Assembly: GCA_023663135.1 (NCBI GenBank)
Contig: JAMPIE010000004.1
Location: forward strand, 72,978-128,285
From: Alloprevotella sp.
GTDB lineage: Bacteria; Bacteroidota; Bacteroidia; Bacteroidales; Muribaculaceae
DNA: 55,308 nucleotides
Reading direction: 5' to 3'
Part shown: positions 8,775-17,245 of the stretch, in pieces
How the letters are laid out: every line of letters starts with the position of its first letter
Position numbering within the stretch: the first letter of the stretch is position 1
Made by a program: the position numbers and the translations under genes
Notes under the pieces: generated by a model
The model's input: the letters and a program-made list of their open reading frames with translations, nothing else
Told to the model about the DNA's origin: nothing
Databases searched by the model: none

Positions 8775-9338
8775 ATGAAGCTTTTTATCCTTGACAATTA
8801 CGACTCATTTACCTACAATATAGTCCAAGCACTGAGGCGGCTTGGGCAAGAGCCCGGTGTGGCACGCAACGACCGTGTGGAGCTCGACGAGATAGCTGCA
8901 TATGACAAGATAATCATCTCGCCCGGACCCGGCATACCATCAGAGGCCGGCATTTTGCCTCAGCTCCTTGAGCGCTATGCAGGCGAGAAGCCAATCTTGG
9001 GGATATGCTTAGGCCATCAGGCCATCGGAGAACACTTTGGTGCTCGGCTCGAAAACCTCGCCGAAGTGTTTCACGGAGTGAGCGCACAGGCCCGCGTCAC
9101 CGCGCCCGACTATATCCTCAACGGCATGGGCGAGGAATTTACCGTAGGGCGCTATCACTCATGGGTCGTGAGCGACGAGGAGCTACCCAAATGCCTGATA
9201 GTCACCTCACGGTCGCCCGAGGGGCAGATAATGTCGCTGCGGCATCGGACGATGGACATCCACGGAGTGCAGTTCCACCCCGAGAGCATCCTAACCCCCG
9301 GAGGAGAGCGCATCCTCGCCAACTTCATAAACTATTGA
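8775..9338 (+). CDS. trpG: Anthranilate synthase component II (glutamine amidotransferase)
   Basis: 187 residues starting at the ATG beginning MKLFILDNYDSFTYN; an upstream in-frame extension inside trpE is rejected because this start matches the family exactly. Class I glutamine amidotransferase: nucleophile Cys78 in GICLGHQA and the His-Glu pair in VQFHPESIL. It is not fused to trpD. The gene lies 26 bases after trpE and 4 bases before trpD. A role shared with p-aminobenzoate synthesis is possible but not shown. Confidence 0.96.
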   Translation: MKLFILDNYDSFTYNIVQALRRLGQEPGVARNDRVELDEIAAYDKIIISPGPGIPSEAGILPQLLERYAGEKPILGICLGHQAIGEHFGARLENLAEVFHGVSAQARVTAPDYILNGMGEEFTVGRYHSWVVSDEELPKCLIVTSRSPEGQIMSLRHRTMDIHGVQFHPESILTPGGERILANFINY

Positions 9339-9342
9339 CCCG

Positions 9343-10338
9343 ATGAACAACATATTACAACGCCTCTTTGAACATAAGAGCCTGTCGCGCGAGGAGGCCC
9401 GCGACATAATGCTCAACATTGCCGACGGGCGCTATAACGACAATCAGCTCTCGGCCTTCATGACCGTCTTCTTGATGCGAAGCATCACGCCCGACGAACT
9501 CACCGGCTTTCGCGATGCCATCCTCCTCAGGCGCGTGGTCATCGACCTGGGCGACACTGAGGCCATAGACATAGTGGGGACCGGCGGCGACGGCAAGAAC
9601 ACCTTCAACATATCGACGGCCTCATGCTTTGTGGTTGCCGGCGCGGGGCGTAAGGTGGTGAAGCATGGCAATTATGGAGCCAGCTCCGTCTCAGGCGCGT
9701 CAAACGTCTTGGAGCAGCATGGCGTGAAATTCAGCGCCGACCCCGAGCGGCTTCGCCGGTCGTTGGAAGACTCGGGAGTGGCCTTCCTTCACGCCCCCTT
9801 CTTCAGCCCGGCGCTAAAGAGCGTCGGGCCGGTGAGACGGTCGCTCAAGATGCGCACCTTCTTCAACATGCTCGGGCCGCTGGTCAACCCCACCATGCCG
9901 CGCAATCAGCTCCTTGGAGTGTATAACCTCAAACTAATGAGACTCTATCGCTATATAGCACAAAATGAAGGGATAAACTGCACCATAGTACACTCGCTCG
10001 ACGGTTACGATGAGATCTCGCTTACGTCGCCCTTTAAGGTGTCCGCCATCGGCGGGGAGCGAGTGATGACTGCCGAAGATCTGGGCCTGAGCGGGGGCAC
10101 ACAGGCCGACCTTTACGGAGGCGACACCGTAGAAGAGGCCGCGAGGGTATTTGACGATGTGTTGAGCGGCCGCGCCTCCGAGCCGAAAAGAAATTGCGTC
10201 ATTGCCAATGCGGCCTATGCCCTGGCGACCCTCGACCCTTGCCTCCCCATATCGGAGGCCGTGGCCGAGGCTCGCGAGAGCTTAGAGAGCGGAGCCGCCC
10301 TCGACCGCTTTAACCGCTTCGTGGAGCTAAACGATTGA
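9343..10338 (+). CDS. trpD: Anthranilate phosphoribosyltransferase
   Basis: 331 residues. It transfers phosphoribose from PRPP to anthranilate. The PRPP-binding motif GTGGDGKNTFNIST (about residues 80-93), the KHGNYGASS segment and the Mg-binding region before LFG-like GGDTVEEA are in place. Normal length, a stand-alone enzyme without an amidotransferase fusion. Located between trpG and trpC with 4- and 7-base gaps. Confidence 0.96.
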   Translation: MNNILQRLFEHKSLSREEARDIMLNIADGRYNDNQLSAFMTVFLMRSITPDELTGFRDAILLRRVVIDLGDTEAIDIVGTGGDGKNTFNISTASCFVVAGAGRKVVKHGNYGASSVSGASNVLEQHGVKFSADPERLRRSLEDSGVAFLHAPFFSPALKSVGPVRRSLKMRTFFNMLGPLVNPTMPRNQLLGVYNLKLMRLYRYIAQNEGINCTIVHSLDGYDEISLTSPFKVSAIGGERVMTAEDLGLSGGTQADLYGGDTVEEAARVFDDVLSGRASEPKRNCVIANAAYALATLDPCLPISEAVAEARESLESGAALDRFNRFVELND

Positions 10339-10345
10339 GAGAAAG

Positions 10346-11140
10346 ATGGACATCCTGCAACAGATAGCCGGCGTGAAGCGGCAAGAGGTGGCCGCCAAGA
10401 AAGCCGCCATCTCCCCCGAGGCAATGAAGGCCATGGCCGAGGCAGTAGATCGACCCGTAAACCCTATGGCAGCGTCGATAGCCGGGCAGAGAGTGGCTAT
10501 CATAGCCGAGCATAAGCGCCGGTCTCCCTCCAAGGGGGAACTCTCTCCGATGAGTCGAGTGGCCGAAGTGGCACGTGGATATGCCGCCGGAGGCGCCGCC
10601 GCCATGTCGGTGCTCACCGACACCCCCTTCTTTGGCGGGAGCTTGGACGACCTTGCTGTGGCTCGCGCCGCAGCCCCCGGTTTGCCCCTCCTGCGTAAAG
10701 AGTTTATCGTGGATGAATATCAGATATATGAGGCGAGAGTGTATGGAGCAGATGCCATATTATTGATAGCGTCGCTGTTAGATGCCTACGAGATGGCTCG
10801 CCTAAGTGTCGAGGCCCACCGCTTAGGGCTCCAGACCCTTGTGGAGGTGCACACGGCCGAGGAAATAGCGAGAGTGCCTGAAGGAGCGGAGATGGTGGGG
10901 GTGAACAACCGCAACCTATCCACCTTTGCCACCTCGGTCACGGCCGGTCTGGAACTTATAGAGCACCTCCCCGCCGGGGCGCTAAAGATTGCCGAGAGCG
11001 GCATCAAGGGTGCCGACGACCTGACGCGCCTGCATAAGGCCGGCTTTGACGGCTTTCTCATCGGCGAGGCATTGATGGCCACAGCATCACCGACCGATGC
11101 GCTTGTAGACCTGATAAAAGAGAGTGAGTCAACGCTATGA
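10346..11140 (+). CDS. trpC: Indole-3-glycerol phosphate synthase
   Basis: 264 residues. A TIM-barrel enzyme closing the indole ring from CdRP. Family motifs EHKRRSPSKGEL, LRKEFIVDEYQIYEAR, the NNRNLSTF loop, the IAESGI phosphate site and FLIGEALM are all present. A single-function protein, not fused to TrpF. Its last bases overlap the trpF start. Confidence 0.96.
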   Translation: MDILQQIAGVKRQEVAAKKAAISPEAMKAMAEAVDRPVNPMAASIAGQRVAIIAEHKRRSPSKGELSPMSRVAEVARGYAAGGAAAMSVLTDTPFFGGSLDDLAVARAAAPGLPLLRKEFIVDEYQIYEARVYGADAILLIASLLDAYEMARLSVEAHRLGLQTLVEVHTAEEIARVPEGAEMVGVNNRNLSTFATSVTAGLELIEHLPAGALKIAESGIKGADDLTRLHKAGFDGFLIGEALMATASPTDALVDLIKESESTL

Positions 11141-11766
11141 AGCTGAAAATAAAGGTATGTGGCATGCGCGATGCGGAGAATATCCGCTGCGTGGCCTCCC
11201 TCGGTCCCGATTATATGGGCTTTATCCTCTATCCTCGCTCGCCTCGCTTCATAGGGAAGCTGGAGAGGGAGTCCTTGGCCCCATTGCTGCCCCGGATAGT
11301 GCCGGTGGCCGTGAGTGTCGGGATGGAGATGGAGGAGCTTATGGCCGTCGCTACACGCTTAGGCATCGGCACCGTCCAGCTCCATGGCGACGAAACGCCC
11401 GGCTATTGCCAGACTCTGAGAGAGAGGGGGCTGAGGGTATGGAAAGCCATATCATTAGGCGCCAAAGAGGACGCAATGTCGAAGATAGAAAGCTACTTAG
11501 ATAGCGTCGATATGTTGCTGTTTGACACAGCCACCACCTCCCGCGGCGGCTCAGGTCAAAAGTTTGACTGGGGGACGTTGGAGCGATATACCGGTTCGGT
11601 GCCCTTTATGCTCGCCGGGGGGATTGGCCCCGGCGACGAGGCGGCCGTCCAAACACTTAACCATCCCATGTTGCATGGCATAGATCTTAACAGCCGCTTC
11701 GAGCGAGCGCCCGGGATCAAAGACACAACCTTATTGTCAACCTTCTTAAAGCAAATAAAAAAATGA
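11137..11766 (+). CDS. trpF: Phosphoribosylanthranilate isomerase
   Basis: 209 residues. It isomerises PRA to CdRP. The catalytic Cys of KVCGMRDAENI (residue about 8) and the general acid Asp in LFDTATTSRGGSGQKFDW are present, followed by the phosphate-binding LAGGIGPGD and the GIDLNSRFE end of the barrel. It starts 4 bases before the trpC stop, implying translational coupling, and overlaps trpA in the same way. Confidence 0.95.
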   Translation: MKLKIKVCGMRDAENIRCVASLGPDYMGFILYPRSPRFIGKLERESLAPLLPRIVPVAVSVGMEMEELMAVATRLGIGTVQLHGDETPGYCQTLRERGLRVWKAISLGAKEDAMSKIESYLDSVDMLLFDTATTSRGGSGQKFDWGTLERYTGSVPFMLAGGIGPGDEAAVQTLNHPMLHGIDLNSRFERAPGIKDTTLLSTFLKQIKK

Positions 11767-12560
11767 ACCGACTAAAGAAACTTCTTACAGACAAGCCCTC
11801 AGGACTCCTTGCAGTATATTTCACCGCCGGATTTCCCCGCCTCGACTCCACCGGCGAGGTGATAGGGGAGCTATGCCGCGCCGGGGTAGACATCATCGAA
11901 GTGGGGATACCTTTTTCCGATCCCATGGCCGACGGGCCGGTGATCCAACATAGCGGGAGCATAGCCCTTCGCAACGGCATGACACTCTCGCTGCTGCTTG
12001 ATCAGGTCAAAGAAGCGCGCAGGGAGTGTCCAACGACCCCGTTTGTGGCCATGGGGTATCTTAACCCAATCATGCAGATGGGCCCCGAGACTTTTTTCAG
12101 GCGCGCCAAAGAGGTCGGCATCGACGGCGTGATAATCCCCGACCTGCCCTTTGACGTGTATATGGCCGACTATAAAGAGCTGAGCGACAAATATGACCTG
12201 CCGGTGATAATGCTCGTCACCCCCGAGACCTCAGATGAGCGCATCAGGCTTATAGACAGCCATTGCGACGGCTTTATTTATATGGTGTCGGCTGCTTCGA
12301 CCACCGGCGCGCGCGACAGCTTCGGCCCTGAGCAGCTCGATTATTTCAGACGCATCCATTCCATGGAGCTCAACCATCCGCGGCTAATAGGCTTTGGCAT
12401 ATCCAATAGCGCCACATATGCCGACGCTTGTAGCCACAGCTCCGGCGCCATCATAGGGTCGCAGTTTATCAAGCTGCTTGAGAGCGAGCCCACAGCCGGG
12501 GCAGCCGTAGCGGCCCTGCTGGAGAGAATAGGGCGAGAGAACACGTCGGTCAACGGATAG
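11763..12560 (+). CDS. trpA: Tryptophan synthase alpha chain
   Basis: 265 residues. It cleaves indole-glycerol phosphate and channels indole to TrpB. The catalytic residues lie in IIEVGIPFSDPMADGPVIQ (Glu and Asp), and the phosphate-binding loop around GFGISNSA is intact. Last gene of the seven-gene operon. Its final 11 bases overlap the end of the convergent helicase gene and no terminator is visible between them. Confidence 0.96.
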   Translation: MNRLKKLLTDKPSGLLAVYFTAGFPRLDSTGEVIGELCRAGVDIIEVGIPFSDPMADGPVIQHSGSIALRNGMTLSLLLDQVKEARRECPTTPFVAMGYLNPIMQMGPETFFRRAKEVGIDGVIIPDLPFDVYMADYKELSDKYDLPVIMLVTPETSDERIRLIDSHCDGFIYMVSAASTTGARDSFGPEQLDYFRRIHSMELNHPRLIGFGISNSATYADACSHSSGAIIGSQFIKLLESEPTAGAAVAALLERIGRENTSVNG

Positions 12561-13992
12561 TCACCCCCTCGGGAGCCACGTAATATAGACGTTGCGTGGC
12601 CCTGGTGGTGGCGGTGTAGAGCCAACGATAATAGTCGACACCGAGCATCTCCGGTGGAATGAACCCCATATCGACATATACATCGGCCCACTGTCCACCC
12701 TGGCTCTTGTGGCATGTCACGGCATAGGCATACTTGACTTGAAGAGCGTTGAAATAGGGATCGGAGCGGAGGAGCTTCATCCTGGCCCTCATCGGAGTGG
12801 AGGGTGTGAAGATGTCAGGGTCGGCAAGGATGTCGGAGGCCAGCGCGTTGAGGCGAGCCGGCTCAAGCGATGGGGTCTCGCTCATGAGAGTGGAGAGCAT
12901 AATCTTGGCTTGGAGCGAGATGTCGCGGTCGGGAAATGAGAGCTCCACGTCGGCAAAGCGGAGGCCATACTTCTCTTCGGTAGCGATGATGCGGCCTACG
13001 CTTGCAATGTCGCCGTTGGCGATGAAATCGAGCCCCTTCACCTTCGCGCTCCACATATAATTGTTTTTGGCCACCATGAGCCTCTCGCCCCGGCATAGCT
13101 CCTCTTCTCGGTCGAGGATACGGGAGCGAATGGATGAATTATAAGCCACGGCTCGGCGGTTGGAGCGAGTCACCACGATGGTGTTGTCGATCCCGACGCG
13201 TCGATAGCTCGAAGAGATGGCGTCTTCGATCTCTTCGCCGTTGATTGCCGAGACATCGGGAAACGACGAGACATGGAGGATAGGCTCAAAGACATTCTCT
13301 TCCATCCCCTTATCCTTATCAATCTTGATGTGGCGCAAGGCACGGCGCAGCCAAGTGGCATTGTAGAGGATGCCGCTGTCGGAGGCCTGACGGACAGTCT
13401 GGGTCATGGTTGCGTGCCACACCCTCAGGCCGAGCCCTTTGAGCCGAGCCACGTTCATGGCCGGGCTCTCAATGGAGCCCACCGGGGGAAGCTGGGCAGT
13501 GTCGCCAAGGAGAATCATCCGGCACCCCTCGCCCGAGTAGACATAATAAACCAGGTCGTCGAGGAGTGAAGTACGCCCCTCGGTGGTGTTGTCGGCAATC
13601 ATCGAGGCTTCGTCGATGATAAACACGGCATCGCGGAGCGGATTATCAGCCACAGAGACAAAACCGATAGACTCTCCCGGAGCCGGGGCACGATAGATGC
13701 GACGATGGATGGTAGATGCAAAAGTGCCGGCATAGTTGCCAAACACCTTAGCGGCGCGACCCGTAGGGGCCATCAAGACTGTCTGTCGGCCCAACTCCTT
13801 GAGAGTTTTCACCAAAGCGCCCATGAGAGAAGTCTTACCCGTGCCGGCATATCCGGCCAGAAGAAAAGCAGAGTCGGAGGGCTGATCGTCGGAGCAGAAA
13901 CGCGCCAGAGCGGCGAGCACCTCCACTTGCTGGTCAGTGGGGGAGTATGGCAAGTTGAGGAAGATGCGTTCGGCGAGCTCCGTGGTGTCCAT
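12550..13992 (-). CDS. RecD/Pif1-like ATP-dependent DNA helicase
   Basis: 480 residues. Superfamily 1 helicase motifs: Walker A in GYAGTGKTSL (about residues 47-56), Walker B in VFIIDEAS, GDTAQLPPVGS (motif III), and the C-terminal UvrD_C_2-type segment AYAVTCHKSQGGQW with a later TTRA motif. It resembles short stand-alone RecD-like helicases rather than the RecBCD subunit; the long N-terminal domain of RecD2 is missing. It probably acts in DNA repair or replication fork processing. It ends inside the 3' end of trpA. The exact subfamily is uncertain. Confidence 0.9.
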   Translation of the reverse strand: MDTTELAERIFLNLPYSPTDQQVEVLAALARFCSDDQPSDSAFLLAGYAGTGKTSLMGALVKTLKELGRQTVLMAPTGRAAKVFGNYAGTFASTIHRRIYRAPAPGESIGFVSVADNPLRDAVFIIDEASMIADNTTEGRTSLLDDLVYYVYSGEGCRMILLGDTAQLPPVGSIESPAMNVARLKGLGLRVWHATMTQTVRQASDSGILYNATWLRRALRHIKIDKDKGMEENVFEPILHVSSFPDVSAINGEEIEDAISSSYRRVGIDNTIVVTRSNRRAVAYNSSIRSRILDREEELCRGERLMVAKNNYMWSAKVKGLDFIANGDIASVGRIIATEEKYGLRFADVELSFPDRDISLQAKIMLSTLMSETPSLEPARLNALASDILADPDIFTPSTPMRARMKLLRSDPYFNALQVKYAYAVTCHKSQGGQWADVYVDMGFIPPEMLGVDYYRWLYTATTRATQRLYYVAPEGVTIR

Positions 13993-14055
13993 GGTCGGCG
14001 ATAGGAAGGATAGGTTATAAATTGATTATTGGTTCCACTGATTTTTTATGAACAC

Positions 14056-15045
14056 TTAGCGGCGTGGAGCGCGGACGCTCCCGCAGGTGCCAAGGATTGT
14101 GGGTGAAGTCTCCACTTTGACGGCATCGGCCAGCGAGGCATCAAGGAAGGCCTGAAGCATCTTGCTCCCCCCCTCGACGAGCACAGAGGAGATTCCTTTG
14201 GCGTGGAGGTCGGCGAGGATGTCGGCTGGGGAAGCCTCGGAATCCACCTCCACTTGCTCTACCTCGGCCGGGAGGTCGACGCGCCTGGCAGAGGTATAGT
14301 AGATGCAATAGGGCGGCTCGAATATATGGGCGGTGGGGGCCACACGGCCTTGGCGGTCGACGACCACGCGGCGCGGGGGGCGCAGGCCGGTGATGAGGCG
14401 GGTGTCGAGGCGCGGGTTGTCGGCCATGGCGGTGCCTGAACCTATGAGGATGGCATCGTGGCAGGCACGTAGGCGATGGACGGCGATGGACGATAGGGGA
14501 GTGGAGAAGCGATAGGGAGGCTGGTCGGCGTCGCGGCGAGCGTCGATAAAGCCGTCGGTGCTCTGCGCCCATTTGAGAGTCACCCACGGGCGGCCGGAGG
14601 TGTGGGCTTTGATGAAGCGCCTATTGAGTTCCATGGCCTCCAGTTCCATCACCCCTACGACGACCTCCACGCCGGCTTGGCGGAGCATGTCGATGCCGCG
14701 ACCCGACACTTTGGGGAAAGGGTCGGCCATGGCCACCACCACCTGCGGGATGCCGGTCTCGATGATGAGGCGGGCGCAAGGGGGGGTGCGCCCCCAGTGG
14801 GAGCATGGCTCGAGGGTGACATACATCGTAGACTTGGCTAAGAGATGACGAAGGTGAGGCACCACCGAGTTGATGGCGTTGACCTCGGCATGTGGCTTCC
14901 CGACTTGACGGTGCCACCCCTCGCCGATGATGCGGCCATCGGGGTCGACGATCACCGCTCCCACCATGGGGTTGGGCGAGGCGTCGAGCCTACCATTGCG
15001 CGCCAGCTGCAGGGCGCGTGCCATAAATCGATTGTCTATTTCCAA
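14056..15045 (-). CDS. ribD: Riboflavin biosynthesis deaminase/reductase
   Basis: 329 residues, a two-domain enzyme for the second and third steps of riboflavin synthesis. The N-terminal zinc deaminase domain has HAEVNAI and the ligand pair in PCSHWGRTPPC. The C-terminal reductase domain (about 150 onwards) has WAQSTDGFI and the substrate/NADPH region near LVEGGSKMLQAFL. The C-terminus is a little short compared with the E. coli enzyme (367). It starts 10 bases inside the end of ispG. No FMN riboswitch is visible upstream, as expected for an internal operon gene. Confidence 0.95.
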   Translation of the reverse strand: MEIDNRFMARALQLARNGRLDASPNPMVGAVIVDPDGRIIGEGWHRQVGKPHAEVNAINSVVPHLRHLLAKSTMYVTLEPCSHWGRTPPCARLIIETGIPQVVVAMADPFPKVSGRGIDMLRQAGVEVVVGVMELEAMELNRRFIKAHTSGRPWVTLKWAQSTDGFIDARRDADQPPYRFSTPLSSIAVHRLRACHDAILIGSGTAMADNPRLDTRLITGLRPPRRVVVDRQGRVAPTAHIFEPPYCIYYTSARRVDLPAEVEQVEVDSEASPADILADLHAKGISSVLVEGGSKMLQAFLDASLADAVKVETSPTILGTCGSVRAPRR

Positions 15046-16739
15046 TCTCCGTTTTCTTTGATGAGTGCCACGAGTCGGTCAACGGCCTCCTCTTGCGGTA
15101 TATTCTTGATAATACACACTTTGCCCTTGTAAAGCGAGACACATCCGGCGGCTGCGCCCACATAGCCATAGTCGGCATCGGCCATCTCGCCCGGGCCGTT
15201 GACTATGCATCCCATCACCCCTATCTTGAGCCCTTTAAGCCCCTTGGTGGCCTCTTTTACCTTGGCGAGGGTTGTCTGGAGGTCAAAGAGTGTTCGCCCA
15301 CAAGAGGGGCATGAGATATACTCGGTGGAGGTGATGCGCGAGCGCGTTGCCTGGAGGATGGCAAAGGCCAGACGCGTTGCATCGGCCGGGGAGGAGATGC
15401 CGCTGCCGGGCTCTATCCAAAGACCGTCGGCGAGGCGGTCGAGGAAGAGGCCGCCGAGGTCGATGCAGAGCCACACTGTGGCCTCGTCGGCCGAGCCGCC
15501 ATCGGCCACAGCCTTTATTATGACAGGATTGTAGACCATAGCCTCGCGCAAGGCGATGATGGCCGCGCGCAGGTGGGCCGGGCGGTTGGGGTGGCTTGAC
15601 GATAGGGCAATGACCATGGCCGGGCTCACTTCGGGGAGATCGCTGAGAATCTCTTCGGCGGTGAGGCTCAGGATGTTGTCGGCCATCGAAGCGAAGATGT
15701 CCGGACATCGCCCCTCGGGATACTCGGCATTGCGCTCAGAGGCCGCCACAACGGGGATGTTGTCGCCTCCGACGAGGAAAACGCCGTGGCCTCCGACGGT
15801 GATTGCCGTGGGCTCAGACTTGGCCGTGGGCTTGGCGATGGCCGGGCCGTTAAAGGCCGGTGCGGAGGCAATCGTCGCTATGTGGGCGGCTATTGCGCGG
15901 GCCACGGGGAGCTCATCTTCAGGCTCCTCGCTGAGGCTCACTCTGATGGTGTCGCCCAGGCCGTCGGCCAAGAGTGAGCCTATGCCCACGGCGCTCTTTA
16001 CGCGCCCATCCTCGCCGTCGCCCGCCTCGGTTACGCCCAAGTGGAGCGGATAGTGCATCCCCTCGGCATCCATCGCCACGGCCATGAGCCTGACAGTCTG
16101 CGTCATTACCCCTACGTTGGAGGCCTTTATCGACACCACGATGCGCTCAAAACCCAGCTCGCGGCAGGCGCGGAGATATTCCATGGCACTCTCGACCATC
16201 CCGGCGGGAGTGTCGCCATAGCGGCTCATGATGCGATCGGAGAGGGAGCCATGGTTGACGCCGATGCGCAGGGCAGTGTCATTGGCCTTGCATATATCTA
16301 TTAGAGGCCGCAGGGCTTCCTTGATTTTGGCGCGCTCGGCGGCATACTCGTCGTCGGTATACTCAATCTTCTTGAACGTCCGCCCTGGGTCGGCAAAGTT
16401 GCCGGGGTTGATACGCACCTTCTCCACTCTCGCGGCGGCCTCAAGGGCTGCGCGCGGGTTGAAGTGGATGTCGGCCACGAGGGGGATGTCGCAGCCTAAT
16501 CGGCGAAGGCCGTCGCGGATGGGGGTGAGGTTGGCGGCCTCGCGCACCCCCTGGGCCGTGAGGCGCACAATGTCGGCCCCGGCGTCGGCAATCCGCTTAG
16601 CCTGAGCTATGGAAGCCTCGGTGTCCATCGTCGAGGTGGAGGTCATCGACTGGAGGCGCAGAGGGTTGGAGCCACCAATGGCCGTATTGCCCACGGCCAC
16701 CTCCATTGTCGGGCGGCGGTGATAGCTTATAGATGGCAT
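15036..16739 (-). CDS. ispG: HMB-PP synthase (large form), MEP isoprenoid pathway
   Basis: 567 residues. It reductively converts MEcPP to HMB-PP. The N-terminal TIM barrel (about 1-270) includes NPLRLQSMTSTSTMDT and VADIHFNPRAA. The C-terminal [4Fe-4S] domain has CPSCGRT and the third Cys in VMGCIVNGPGEMADAD. Between them is the extra domain (about 270-460) found in Bacteroidota, chlamydial and plant enzymes, which explains the length compared with about 370 in E. coli. Position 16739 is shared with the purE stop (TGATG arrangement). Confidence 0.95.
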   Translation of the reverse strand: MPSISYHRRPTMEVAVGNTAIGGSNPLRLQSMTSTSTMDTEASIAQAKRIADAGADIVRLTAQGVREAANLTPIRDGLRRLGCDIPLVADIHFNPRAALEAAARVEKVRINPGNFADPGRTFKKIEYTDDEYAAERAKIKEALRPLIDICKANDTALRIGVNHGSLSDRIMSRYGDTPAGMVESAMEYLRACRELGFERIVVSIKASNVGVMTQTVRLMAVAMDAEGMHYPLHLGVTEAGDGEDGRVKSAVGIGSLLADGLGDTIRVSLSEEPEDELPVARAIAAHIATIASAPAFNGPAIAKPTAKSEPTAITVGGHGVFLVGGDNIPVVAASERNAEYPEGRCPDIFASMADNILSLTAEEILSDLPEVSPAMVIALSSSHPNRPAHLRAAIIALREAMVYNPVIIKAVADGGSADEATVWLCIDLGGLFLDRLADGLWIEPGSGISSPADATRLAFAILQATRSRITSTEYISCPSCGRTLFDLQTTLAKVKEATKGLKGLKIGVMGCIVNGPGEMADADYGYVGAAAGCVSLYKGKVCIIKNIPQEEAVDRLVALIKENGDWK

Positions 16740-17245
16740 CAGTCGACCTTGAAGCTATATTTCACGTCGGCAAGCTCCTTATTGGCCTTAACTATCTTGT
16801 CGGCCAAGGCTGCGCGATAGGCGTCATATCGAGATGCTAAGGCCTCATCGCAGAGCGAGAGCATCTCTACGGCCAGAACGGCAGCGTTCATGGCGCCGTT
16901 GATGCCCACTGTAGCGGTGGCAATGCCCGGGGGCATCTGGACAATGGAGAGCAAGGCGTCAATGCCGTCGAGGGTAGAGTTGACGGGCACACCGATGACG
17001 GGGAGGGGAGTCATGGCGGCTATCACGCCTGGAAGGGCGGCGGCCATGCCGGCGGCGGCGATGATCACCTTGATGCCGCGACCCTTGGCGTTGCGTGCAA
17101 ACTCCTCCACCTGAGCGGGGGTGCGGTGGGCTGAGAGGGCGTTCATCTCAAAGGGCACTTCCATCTTCTCCAGGAAGTCGGCTGCTTTACGCAAGATGGG
17201 AAGGTCGCTTGTGCTTCCCATTATGATGCTTACTATGGGGGTCAT
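16739..17245 (-). CDS. purE: N5-carboxyaminoimidazole ribonucleotide mutase
   Basis: 168 residues. Class I PurE with the substrate-binding loop IIMGSTSDLP (about residues 7-16), the catalytic His in LSAHRTP and the conserved GMAAALPGVIAA and PVIGVPV stretches. It rearranges N5-CAIR to CAIR in purine synthesis. It sits between ispG and a TPR gene with one-base overlaps at both ends, so it is part of one transcript. Confidence 0.96.
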   Translation of the reverse strand: MTPIVSIIMGSTSDLPILRKAADFLEKMEVPFEMNALSAHRTPAQVEEFARNAKGRGIKVIIAAAGMAAALPGVIAAMTPLPVIGVPVNSTLDGIDALLSIVQMPPGIATATVGINGAMNAAVLAVEMLSLCDEALASRYDAYRAALADKIVKANKELADVKYSFKVD

